From Planctomycetota bacterium (lineage in GTDB: Bacteria > Planctomycetota > Phycisphaerae > WQYP01): 6,176 nucleotides of DNA. Made by a program: the position numbers and the translations under genes. Positions 1 to 6,176 of this stretch are shown here, in pieces. The stretch covers positions 1 through 6,176 of the forward strand of contig JAJZCT010000216.1 in NCBI GenBank assembly GCA_021828925.1. Reading direction: 5' to 3'. The number at the start of each line of letters is the position of its first letter. Position 1 is the stretch's first letter. Under the pieces are notes generated by a model. That model was not told where the DNA came from. It searched no databases and worked only from the letters and a program-made list of their open reading frames with translations.

Positions 1-712
1 CCAGGCGCTGCACGCCGGCTGCCGGGCACTTTGGCTGGGCGTGGAAGATATGACCGCAACGCTGGTCAAAAAAGGGCAAAGCGTCAACAAGACCACCGAA
101 GCTTTCCGCAGCCTGCGAGAGGTGGGCATTTGCCCGATGCCAATGATGATGCACCACGATACGCAACCGCTTTATTCCCCCAACTCCGCGTACGGACTGC
201 TGAATCAGATTAAGATACTGCGGAAGGCGGGCGCGGTTTCGCTTCAAGTTTTGATGATAACACCCTCGCCGGGCACAAAACTTTATGATGGCACCTTTAC
301 ATCAGGAATGGTTTTTGAAAGCGTAGCGGGCCGCAGCGTGCTGAATTACATGTATGATGGCAACCATGTTATCGCGTCGCAACACCGGTACCCATGGAGA
401 AAGCAGCTCAACCTGCTGGCCGGATATATGTACTTTTACAATCCAGTCTGGCTGATTGTAGCGCTGATCCGGAGCCGAACCAAAGTGTCGATGAAGCCCG
501 CCGGTATGCAAATTGTGGGCATGTTGGGGTTGATTCAAACCATTCGCCGAACATCGGGATGGGCCGTCCGCCTTCGCTTGGGTCGCATCAAACGCATGGC
601 GCAACCGCCGGAAAGTCCCATTCCCATGCGCAGCATAACCGGGGAGATTGCCCCGCATGACCTGGTTCAGTTGGGCATGCGTGCGCGGCCCGCGGAGCTG
701 GAGCAGGTGTAA
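1..712 (+). CDS. B12-binding radical SAM protein, C-terminal part (HpnR-like), 5' truncated by window edge
   Basis: The reading frame is open from the left edge (first whole codon at 2) to a TAA at 710-712, giving 236 visible residues. The segment GCRALWLGVEDMTATLVKKG (visible residues 6-25) followed by REVGICPMPMMMHHD (39-53) is typical of the second half of the radical SAM barrel in cobalamin-binding members: a Gly-(Val/Ile)-Glu strand, then a strand ending in MMxHHD. The CxxxCxxC cluster motif and the N-terminal B12 domain must lie upstream and are not seen. The C-terminal extension has ITPSPGTKLYDGTFTSGMVF (86-105), PWRKQLN (131-137), a hydrophobic YFYNPVWLIVALI stretch (144-156) and a basic end. 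From memory of the family, this extension resembles hopanoid C-3 methylases (HpnR), which use S-adenosylmethionine and methylcobalamin to methylate ring A of hopanoids. The family is certain; the substrate is inferred. The GTG at 41 is internal, not the start. The gene converges on the large minus-strand gene. Confidence 0.88.
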   Translation, partial: QALHAGCRALWLGVEDMTATLVKKGQSVNKTTEAFRSLREVGICPMPMMMHHDTQPLYSPNSAYGLLNQIKILRKAGAVSLQVLMITPSPGTKLYDGTFTSGMVFESVAGRSVLNYMYDGNHVIASQHRYPWRKQLNLLAGYMYFYNPVWLIVALIRSRTKVSMKPAGMQIVGMLGLIQTIRRTSGWAVRLRLGRIKRMAQPPESPIPMRSITGEIAPHDLVQLGMRARPAELEQV

Positions 713-730
713 ATGCCGGGAATCACGGTA

Positions 731-778
731 TTCCGGAAGCTTTCAGCAATTCCGGAAAACGCGGCCCGCAGCTTTTCC
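731..778. terminator. Possible weak bidirectional terminator or hairpin region between convergent genes
   Basis: The 93-base gap between two convergent stop codons contains two copies of the self-complementary octamer TTCCGGAA (731-738 and 750-757), 11 bases apart, able to form an 8-bp stem. The second copy overlaps a GGAAAA (754-759) / TTTTCC (773-778) pairing around a short GC-rich core. No proper run of T follows either stem on either strand, so intrinsic termination is only suggested by position and symmetry. Confidence 0.22.
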
Positions 779-805
779 ACCTTAAGCTCTAAACGACTTG
801 GTTCG

Positions 806-3800
806 TCAGGTCCCGGTATGCATCAGCGCGAGGGCTGGAATTTTGGATTTATGGGCACTTCCGTTGTCTCCATTATGTCGGCAGGGCGGCTCAAGGACAT
901 CGGCCAGATCGGGGTGCTTGCGGTAGTCAGGGTAACCACCGGCGTGAAGGGATAACGCCTGGTAAGTTGACTGGCGCACCATCTCGATCATGGATTGCGT
1001 GTGCGCGTCGATGGGAAGTTTCTGAAGCCAGAACATTTGCACTCTAAGAACCTCCCGAAACAGATTGATCGCCCTGGCTTTAAGCGTCACGCTTTGGCTG
1101 TGACGGCGGTGATGATTCAGCGGCTCGGGCACGAAACAAATCCAACCGTCCTGCAGAAGATTCAGGTAAAACATCCAATCGCCGGCGTGCTTGAGGTCTT
1201 GCATCACCGGACGCAAGGCCGCAGTGGTGGGTTTGCGGAAAAGCACCGCACTGGCGTTAGGAATGGTGTTTTTGATAATCAGGGAATCCATGATTTCCAG
1301 ATGACCGGGGCGCAAATAGGCGCTTTGCCATTTATCCGCATCAATGTCTCGGGTGTATTGGAGATAATCATTGCCCAATATTGCACCCTGGTCATCGATC
1401 ATCTTTGATTGTGCGTAACTCAACACGACGTCGGGATGGCGGAATCCGTCCACCAGCCGGGCCAGCAGTGTCGGCGTGCACAGATCGTCCGCTTCCGCTA
1501 TCCAGATAAGTTCCGATGCGCTTTCATCAATTCCGCGCAACCATTGCGCAAAGACACCCTGATTCTGACGATTTTCAATAATACGGAAAGGGACATCGCC
1601 GCAGGAAAGAATTGCGCGCGCCACTTCCACGCTGTTATCTTCCGAGCCATCATCGAGAAAGATAATTTCCGCCGGCCGATAGGTCTGTTGGAGAATGCTC
1701 TCCAGTCGTTGCGGCAGGTAATGTGCGTAGTTGTAGTTGGGCACCACCACGCTGACGGCTGGAAATGTGCAGCCCAGTTCTTTTGCCAGGTCGCGCGCGT
1801 AAGCCTTGTGGTCATAATGCTCTTTAATCAAAAGCGGCCCCGCTTCAGCCGCATATTGTCGCCCTGCGGTATCAGCCAGGGAGTCAACAACCGCGCGCCC
1901 CATGGCGCGGGTATCCTCAAAGGGAACCAAACGCCCCAGACGAGGTGTGACAATTTGACTAAATCCGCCCGCGGAAGAAAATCCAATCACCGGCAGGCCC
2001 GCATGAAATGCTTCCAGGACCACACTGGGAAAAGGATCTTCACGCGATGTCAGCAAGTAGAGATCGGCAGCGGCAAAATACCGGCTGACGTCACGCGTGC
2101 GCGGAACAAAATGAAAATGCTCCGGAGATGGCGCCGCGCGGAGCAGTCGTTTCACGATGATCCCAAAATCCTGATGCAGGTCGCCCACCCATACAAAATG
2201 AATATCGGAATTTCCTGCCAGAGCGGCATTACCGGCCTGGACGAATAAGTCCGGTCCCTTGCGCCGGTCTCCAAAACCAGCGGCCAGCACCAGAGGGGCA
2301 TCCGCCGGAATGCCCAGTTCTTTCCGCACGTGTTGGCGAACCGCATGGCGGTCCTTCAGATACTCATTGGGCATATACATTCCCTGCGCCCTGATGAGCA
2401 CTTTATCCGGCGGAATTTCCGACAGCGACAGGAAAGAGTCGCGCACAATGGTGGAGGCAAAAACCACGCGATCCACAGCCTTGGCCGTTATGCCTAAATT
2501 CTCAGCCTGTCCAAACTGCCGAATCACTCCGGCCATTTCATGCACCAGCCAGAGTACTTTAAATCCGTGCCGCTTTAAGTCACGGGCGATTTCCGCGGAC
2601 ACGACCGTGTTACAGATGGCCCCGAAGTAGGATTGCGATTTGAGTTCTGACAACAGCGTCTTACGCTGCTGGCTGGATAGCTGCCACCAGCGATGAATTT
2701 CTCCGCATTGGGCGAACTGGCCTTCCAGATCACCTTCACCCAGCATGATGATCACAAGTGTGCAACCATGTTGCTCCGTAAGATGGCGGCATACATTAAG
2801 AATGTTAAGCTGCGCTCCGTGCGGGTGGCAGTCGTGCGTTACCACCACGAGTTTGCGCGGCAGTTGCCCCGCTGGGAATTGTTGCAAAGCCTCGGCCGTC
2901 GCCTGCAGCCAGGCATAACCATAGCGCCGATCCGGTTCAAGATGCGCGCCTTCCGCCCATTCATTCCATGCGTTGATAAAAACAAATTGTTCGCCAACAG
3001 GATGGTTTTGAGACGTATATTGGCATGCATTTTTTAACCATTGGCGGTAGAGGGCAGGTGTTGCGCCGGCATAGGTTACGCCATGGCCGGGTTTGCGGGC
3101 CTCATTATCCCAGCCTGGGCACACGCTGCGGAACAGAGCATAGTTTGGCTGGGGCAGTTCCCGGCATTTTTCCACCAGATTGGGGTAGTCGTAAACGGTT
3201 CCGGCATAGTTTGAATTCAGGGGCTGAATGTCGGAAGTGATAATCCGCGTGTCAATATTGTTGGGGGAAAATTCAATGGCATAATCAAACCCGATGGCCG
3301 CGGGATCAATGCGGTCAAAGGATTGTGTATAGGCTATAACTATTTCGCCCACGCCGCAGTCCCGGCAATATTGCCGCCACCGCCGGGCGGTTGCCGCCGG
3401 ATCAGGCAGCAACGATGGTCGATAAATAACCAGCAATGGCCGATCACCGACGCGGATGTAACGTGAATCCGTAAAAAGCGAAGTAACCTCCTGAATAAAC
3501 GCAAGATCGTCTTCGGCGCTATGCCGCTGTTGGATCAGAACGTCGCTTTCCAGGCCATCCCAGCAGCGTGACCATGATTCGTTGGCCCAGCAGATACAGA
3601 ATGGAAAATCCAACTCCGGGCGGGCGAGCATTTGCTCCAGTGGATGCTCCAGCAGCTTTCGTCCATTAAACCAATAATAGTAGTAACAGAACCCCTGGAT
3701 ACCATATTGCCGCGCCAGTTCAATTTGCCGCTTCTGAACATCCAGAACCCGCAGATCATAAAACCCCAATTCCGCAGGCAAGTGCGGTTGATAATGCCCC

Positions 3801-5590
3801 GCAAACTGCGGCTGGGCTTTAGAGACGTTGGTCCATTCGGTAAATCCTTTTCCCCACCAGACATCGTTTTCGTGAATGGGATGAAACTGGGGCAAATAAA
3901 ATGCGATGGCTTTGATGCGCGTATCAATGGCCATCCATTGTGTTTCCTTAACATAGTCCTTGGTGTCTCGCGATATCATGGGTGGCGGGGCAGTCAATGT
4001 TTCCGGGGTTGGGGCATGTATTTGGGGAACAGCGGCAAGCGAGGGGGATCGCGGCAGTTCGGTGCGCGGAAGCGGCTTTCTCATGATCCAATATCGCACA
4101 GGGCGGCTTTTTTTCCGCAATAACTTCAGTAACTCGGATCGAGTTTTTCTTTTCTGCGGATGAAGTTCATTGCCCTCATCACGGTGTTGTGTGTGGGTGG
4201 ACGGCAGAGCTTTTCCCATTAAAAAATAACGTAGGGGTCGAGTCTTTTGCCGCAGCGTCTTGAGCCGCCCGCGCAAGCTTCGCGCTTCGCGCACGCGAAT
4301 CATCGCCGCGATCTGCAGTTGACCATCGGTTAACGCCGCATGGAGTCCGGCGATAGTTTCATCGCGGTGTGACAACTGTGCGGTAATTTCTGACACCTGC
4401 TTTTGCAACGTGGAAATGCGATTATTGCGTTCGGTTAAATCATTGTTGAGCGTTGCCGCACTTTGTTTCGTGCGGGCCAGAAGGTCGGTGATTTCAGCGA
4501 TTCGATGCTTCCCGTCCGCTACCGCCGCGTTGAGTCCGCTGACGGCCTCATTATATTGTGCCAGTTGTCCGGTGCTTTCAGATAGCTGATTTTGTAAAAT
4601 GGAAAAATTATGTTCACGTTCAGCCAAGCGCCCGGCAAGCACTGCCGCGGTCTGATCGCGCTGGGCAACCTCCAGTCGAAAATGGGTCGCTTGTGTGTCC
4701 GAAACATCCAACGCCCGCCGCACCTCCATAAACCGTCGATTTCGTCCACGGATCATGGCAGCGGCTTGGAGTGCGGTATCAATGCCGGCGCGCTCAATGC
4801 CCGGTTTTCCCGAAGGTGGCAAGAGAGAATAATCGAAGGCCATAAAATCGGCGGCGTACAGTTTTCGAACAAGTTGAATGCTGCGTTCGGTAAAAAATTG
4901 CGCCGCATAAGGAAGCAGGCTCTCATTGCACTTGTGCTGCGCCGGATTGCTAAAGGCATTCGATCCGATGCGATCAGCGAGATTTTCCCAGAGGCTTTCC
5001 GGCTCTTCCAGTTTGGCAATTTGCGAGTAACTCAATTTGTCGATGCGGAGCACTTCGCTCTGCGGCGCCCAATGCGGGTCAGTAATATCAGGCCATTGGT
5101 TCGCATGCAGATATTCCAGAAAACTCTCGACGTTTCGCGCAATATCCTCAACCGATCGAACTTCCTGATTATAAAAATCAGTGCCGATAAAGACATCAGC
5201 CTGTATCGGTTCACGCAGCAGTATTTTGGATTGCCACGCGGAGAACAATCTCGTGAACGGATTACGCACCAGCGCGAAGCGGAAGAAGTCATCGGATACA
5301 ACTATCTTTCTTAAGTCCGCGGGTTTAAGGCCGGTGGTTTTTGGAGATCCCAGATGAAACGTGTCATGGATGGTGAGGCTTGGATCGGTTTCGTAACTTC
5401 GCAAAGAGTCGTAGGTGTTAAATTCCGGCGCACTGAGTTCCGCAAACCACCATTTCAGTGCGGTGCAGGCGACCTTGGGCGTGGCCACATAATGTAACAG
5501 ATATTGATATGACACGAATGAACCCAAGGAAAGAAAAGTCCAGTCCGCATCCGTCCATGCGTCCATTGATCGACTTTGAAAATTACGCAT
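806..5590 (-). CDS. Giant multidomain protein: sulfotransferase - coiled coil - WbsX (GH99-like) - GT4 - GT2
   Basis: One uninterrupted frame of about 1594 residues, ending in TGA at 806-808. Residues are numbered from the ATG at 5588-5590. (1) Residues ~24-259: family 2 sulfotransferase. TPKVACTALK (37-46) is the 5'-phosphosulfate loop, RNPFTRLFSAW (109-119) the 3'-phosphate site, and PHWAPQ (172-177) a further family signature. (2) ~299-434: coiled coil made of a duplicated 63-residue unit. (3) 435-555: basic, then Pro-rich linker. (4) ~556-904: WbsX domain with FYLPQFHPI (564-572), GFTEWTN (582-588), CWANESW (667-673) and AWNEWAEGAHLEPD (874-887). (5) ~912-1271: GT4 with HGAQL (924-928), GDRRKG (1107-1112) and SREDPFPSVVLEAF (1182-1195). 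(6) ~1278-1509: GT2 with VVPNYNY, LDDGS (1312-1316), AEADD (1365-1369) and GDW (1470-1472). No membrane span or signal peptide is evident, so it is probably cytosolic or peripheral at the inner membrane. Inferred role: assembly and sulfation of a surface polysaccharide. The frame is also open back to a GTG at 5653, but that codon has no ribosome site and lies about 12 bases from the predicted transcript start; the ATG at 5590 is preferred. Sugar and sulfate acceptors are unknown. Confidence 0.94.
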   Translation of the reverse strand: MRNFQSRSMDAWTDADWTFLSLGSFVSYQYLLHYVATPKVACTALKWWFAELSAPEFNTYDSLRSYETDPSLTIHDTFHLGSPKTTGLKPADLRKIVVSDDFFRFALVRNPFTRLFSAWQSKILLREPIQADVFIGTDFYNQEVRSVEDIARNVESFLEYLHANQWPDITDPHWAPQSEVLRIDKLSYSQIAKLEEPESLWENLADRIGSNAFSNPAQHKCNESLLPYAAQFFTERSIQLVRKLYAADFMAFDYSLLPPSGKPGIERAGIDTALQAAAMIRGRNRRFMEVRRALDVSDTQATHFRLEVAQRDQTAAVLAGRLAEREHNFSILQNQLSESTGQLAQYNEAVSGLNAAVADGKHRIAEITDLLARTKQSAATLNNDLTERNNRISTLQKQVSEITAQLSHRDETIAGLHAALTDGQLQIAAMIRVREARSLRGRLKTLRQKTRPLRYFLMGKALPSTHTQHRDEGNELHPQKRKTRSELLKLLRKKSRPVRYWIMRKPLPRTELPRSPSLAAVPQIHAPTPETLTAPPPMISRDTKDYVKETQWMAIDTRIKAIAFYLPQFHPIHENDVWWGKGFTEWTNVSKAQPQFAGHYQPHLPAELGFYDLRVLDVQKRQIELARQYGIQGFCYYYYWFNGRKLLEHPLEQMLARPELDFPFCICWANESWSRCWDGLESDVLIQQRHSAEDDLAFIQEVTSLFTDSRYIRVGDRPLLVIYRPSLLPDPAATARRWRQYCRDCGVGEIVIAYTQSFDRIDPAAIGFDYAIEFSPNNIDTRIITSDIQPLNSNYAGTVYDYPNLVEKCRELPQPNYALFRSVCPGWDNEARKPGHGVTYAGATPALYRQWLKNACQYTSQNHPVGEQFVFINAWNEWAEGAHLEPDRRYGYAWLQATAEALQQFPAGQLPRKLVVVTHDCHPHGAQLNILNVCRHLTEQHGCTLVIIMLGEGDLEGQFAQCGEIHRWWQLSSQQRKTLLSELKSQSYFGAICNTVVSAEIARDLKRHGFKVLWLVHEMAGVIRQFGQAENLGITAKAVDRVVFASTIVRDSFLSLSEIPPDKVLIRAQGMYMPNEYLKDRHAVRQHVRKELGIPADAPLVLAAGFGDRRKGPDLFVQAGNAALAGNSDIHFVWVGDLHQDFGIIVKRLLRAAPSPEHFHFVPRTRDVSRYFAAADLYLLTSREDPFPSVVLEAFHAGLPVIGFSSAGGFSQIVTPRLGRLVPFEDTRAMGRAVVDSLADTAGRQYAAEAGPLLIKEHYDHKAYARDLAKELGCTFPAVSVVVPNYNYAHYLPQRLESILQQTYRPAEIIFLDDGSEDNSVEVARAILSCGDVPFRIIENRQNQGVFAQWLRGIDESASELIWIAEADDLCTPTLLARLVDGFRHPDVVLSYAQSKMIDDQGAILGNDYLQYTRDIDADKWQSAYLRPGHLEIMDSLIIKNTIPNASAVLFRKPTTAALRPVMQDLKHAGDWMFYLNLLQDGWICFVPEPLNHHRRHSQSVTLKARAINLFREVLRVQMFWLQKLPIDAHTQSMIEMVRQSTYQALSLHAGGYPDYRKHPDLADVLEPPCRHNGDNGSAHKSKIPALALMHTGT
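4067..4264 (-). repeat. Duplicated basic motif in the linker before the WbsX domain (two 21-residue copies, 45 residues apart)
   Basis: Residues 443-463 and 488-508 of the large protein share the pattern LKxLRxKxRPxRYxxMxKxLP, with 13 of 21 positions identical (DNA 4202-4264 and 4067-4129). Both copies are strongly basic with aromatic and Met residues, which would suit an amphipathic helix binding acidic phospholipid or a partner protein. The function is not known; the duplication itself is plain in the translation. Confidence 0.65.
4286..4663 (-). repeat. Tandem 189-bp coding repeat: two 63-residue coiled-coil units
   Basis: Residues ~310-372 and ~373-435 of the large protein align without gaps at an offset of 63 residues, exactly nine heptads. 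In the core (322-367 against 385-430) 21 of 46 residues match, with shared landmarks LxER, LQxQ, SExT, QL, GLxAA and DGxxxIA. The DNA copies are visibly related but well diverged, so this is an old duplication rather than a recent slippage product. Regular Leu/Ile/Val spacing with Gln, Glu, Asn and Arg between indicates a long coiled coil joining the sulfotransferase to the glycosyltransferase half. Confidence 0.75.
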
Positions 5591-5597
5591 CTGAACG

Positions 5598-5602
5598 TCC
5601 CC
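5598..5602 (-). promoter_or_regulatory. Ribosome binding site deciding the start of the large gene
   Basis: On the minus strand GGGGA stands 7 bases before the ATG at 5588-5590. It is an imperfect match to GGAGG but at ideal spacing. The alternative GTG at 5653 and the in-frame ATG at 5566 have no comparable purine stretch upstream. Confidence 0.4.
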
Positions 5603-5671
5603 ATTTAAAAATCCACAGGTGGCTGCCGATAGGCCGGCACGCTTGTGCCCCACCGTACCGCAACTGCGTTT

Positions 5672-5699
5672 ATTATACCCTCTTATGATACCCGTTTCA
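5672..5699 (-). promoter_or_regulatory. Sigma-70-type promoter for the large gene (perfect -10, weak -35)
   Basis: Reading the minus strand, a perfect TATAAT lies at 5677-5672. Sixteen bases upstream is TGAAAC (5699-5694), a poor -35 match. Transcription would begin near 5664, leaving a leader of about 75 bases before the ATG at 5590. The -10 identity and the location upstream of the gene support the call; the weak -35 suggests low basal strength or a need for an activator. Confidence 0.5.
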
Positions 5700-5719
5700 T
5701 CAAATCGTCAAATTTTGTT

Positions 5720-5748
5720 TTGACATTTGTTCCGTGTTTGTCTAAAAT
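5720..5748 (+). promoter_or_regulatory. Strong sigma-70-type promoter for the small secreted protein gene
   Basis: A perfect TTGACA at 5720-5725 is followed by the optimal 17-base spacer and TAAAAT at 5743-5748 (5 of 6 consensus). Transcription would start near 5755, giving a leader of about 87 bases to the ATG at 5842. The leader holds a small GCGC-TTCCG-GCGC hairpin (5784-5796). The -35 hexamer overlaps an inverted repeat, TCAAA-N6-TTTGA (5708-5723), a candidate operator. The -35 boxes of the two divergent promoters are only 20 bases apart. Confidence 0.65.
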
Positions 5749-5841
5749 AACTTTGGGGACATAACGTTTTTCGCGTTTGGCAGGCGCTTCCGGCGCTGGA
5801 TTCGATTACGCTGATGTCGCTGTAACTAAAGTGGGATCAAC

Positions 5842-6102
5842 ATGCGTACTTGCTCACCAAAATTTTATTCAGCCCGGCGTGGTAGAACCAGTCCCATGTT
5901 CTTGATACTGGCGGCCGCTGGAATCATAGGTGCTGGTTCTCAATCCGGTTTGGTCATTGCCAATACCGTAACGGTTAATGGATCTTCTGGTACCAGCACA
6001 AACACCAACGGTGGCCAAGCCATCGCCGTTGCCAACACGGCTACCGACGCTAGCCCGGATTATTCAAGACCAACGGGCCAATGGTCGGTGTGGAGTTCAT
6101 AA
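5842..6102 (+). CDS. Small secreted protein of unknown function with N-terminal export signal
   Basis: Eighty-six residues from ATG at 5842 to TAA at 6100-6102. No family is recognised. The first 18 residues are basic (Arg2, Lys7, Arg12, Arg13, Arg15), an unusually long n-region, followed by a hydrophobic stretch beginning MFLILAAAGIIGAG (19-32). A signal peptidase I site fits after VIA (38-40), which would leave a mature chain of 46 residues. That chain is rich in Asn, Thr, Ser, Gly and Ala, with IANT (39-42) and VANT (63-66), and ends in two tryptophans (WSVW, 81-84). The composition recalls the beginning of surface or autotransporter-type proteins, so it could be a truncated remnant as well as a real small protein. 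The start has a modest purine stretch (GTGGGA, 5831-5836) 5 bases upstream, and a near-consensus promoter precedes it. It is transcribed away from the large polysaccharide gene. The ATG at 5896 would remove the basic n-region and lacks a ribosome site. Confidence 0.55.
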   Translation: MRTCSPKFYSARRGRTSPMFLILAAAGIIGAGSQSGLVIANTVTVNGSSGTSTNTNGGQAIAVANTATDASPDYSRPTGQWSVWSS

Positions 6103-6176
6103 GTGACGTATTTGCAATTACTTGGATGCTATTATTGAGTTTACGGCCCGCGCGCAGTCTGCAACGCCAGCTTCCA
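6103..6176. other. Unassigned right-edge sequence
   Basis: These 74 bases after the small secreted gene show no clear terminator. One frame (codons starting at positions divisible by 3) is open from 6054 to the window end and contains ATGs at 6081 and 6126 and a hydrophobic ITWMLLLSL stretch, but neither start has a ribosome site and the visible piece is too short to call. Confidence 0.3.

Noticed and set aside
302..658. 118-codon minus-strand frame opposite the radical SAM gene
   Set aside because: The plus-strand translation carries the family motifs; the opposite frame is Arg/His-rich and looks like a shadow.
713..955. 80-codon plus-strand frame starting right after the radical SAM stop
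   Set aside because: About two thirds of it is antisense to the end of the large gene, it has no ribosome site beyond the preceding stop region, and the translation has no recognisable domain.
2008..2046. GT4 motif EDPFPSVVLE has Asp where the first Glu of the EX7E motif is usual (with Glu one position earlier), suggesting a dead enzyme
   Set aside because: The REDPFPxVVLEA form is, to my knowledge, common in GT4 proteins, so it is not evidence of inactivation.
1409..2248. 279-codon plus-strand frame
   Set aside because: Lies wholly antisense to the GT4/GT2 part of the large gene, where motifs are clear; its own translation shows no domain and has a composition typical of a shadow frame.
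4610..5314. 234-codon plus-strand frame
   Set aside because: Antisense to the sulfotransferase domain and coiled coil, whose signature motifs are on the minus strand; no domain is recognisable in this frame.
5591..5653. N-terminal extension of the large protein to a GTG at 5653
   Set aside because: No ribosome site precedes the GTG, it lies about 12 bases from the predicted transcript start, and the extra 21 residues resemble no part of the sulfotransferase family.
5842..5901. Tat signal from the Arg-Arg pair in the small secreted protein
   Set aside because: The residues after the pair (GRTSP) do not fit the twin-arginine consensus; an ordinary Sec signal with a long n-region is simpler.

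Overview
The window looks like bacterial chromosome of roughly balanced base composition, probably from a Gram-negative organism that builds a decorated surface polysaccharide and may make hopanoids. The lineage cannot be fixed from the sequence. The evidence is the C-terminal part of a B12-dependent radical SAM protein resembling hopanoid C-3 methylases, a very large polysaccharide-assembly glycosyltransferase, and a small secreted protein. No RNA gene, insertion sequence, CRISPR array or phage gene was seen.

Layout. Positions 1-712 (+) hold the 3' end of the radical SAM gene, whose iron-sulfur and B12-binding parts lie off the left edge. A 93-base convergent gap (713-805) has short inverted repeats but no convincing terminator. 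Positions 806-5590 (-) are one uninterrupted gene of about 1594 codons, filling most of the window. In order it encodes a PAPS-dependent sulfotransferase domain, a coiled coil built from a duplicated 63-residue unit, a linker with a duplicated basic motif, a WbsX (GH99-like) domain, a GT-B family 4 glycosyltransferase and a GT-A family 2 glycosyltransferase. Positions 5591-5841 are a divergent intergenic region with a near-consensus sigma-70-type promoter on each strand. Positions 5842-6102 (+) encode an 86-residue protein with an export signal and a Ser/Thr/Asn/Gly-rich mature part. The last 74 bases hold nothing assignable.

How the parts may work together. The large protein appears to join several sugar-transfer activities and one sulfation activity in a single chain, as expected of a self-contained machine for a sulfated O-antigen or exopolysaccharide. 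The order (terminal-modifying enzyme, coiled coil, glycosyltransferases) recalls the WbdD/WbdA system, where a coiled coil acts as a molecular ruler for O-antigen length. Here all parts would sit in one polypeptide with sulfation as the modification. That reading is inference. The domain architecture itself is read directly from the sequence and is the main point of interest.
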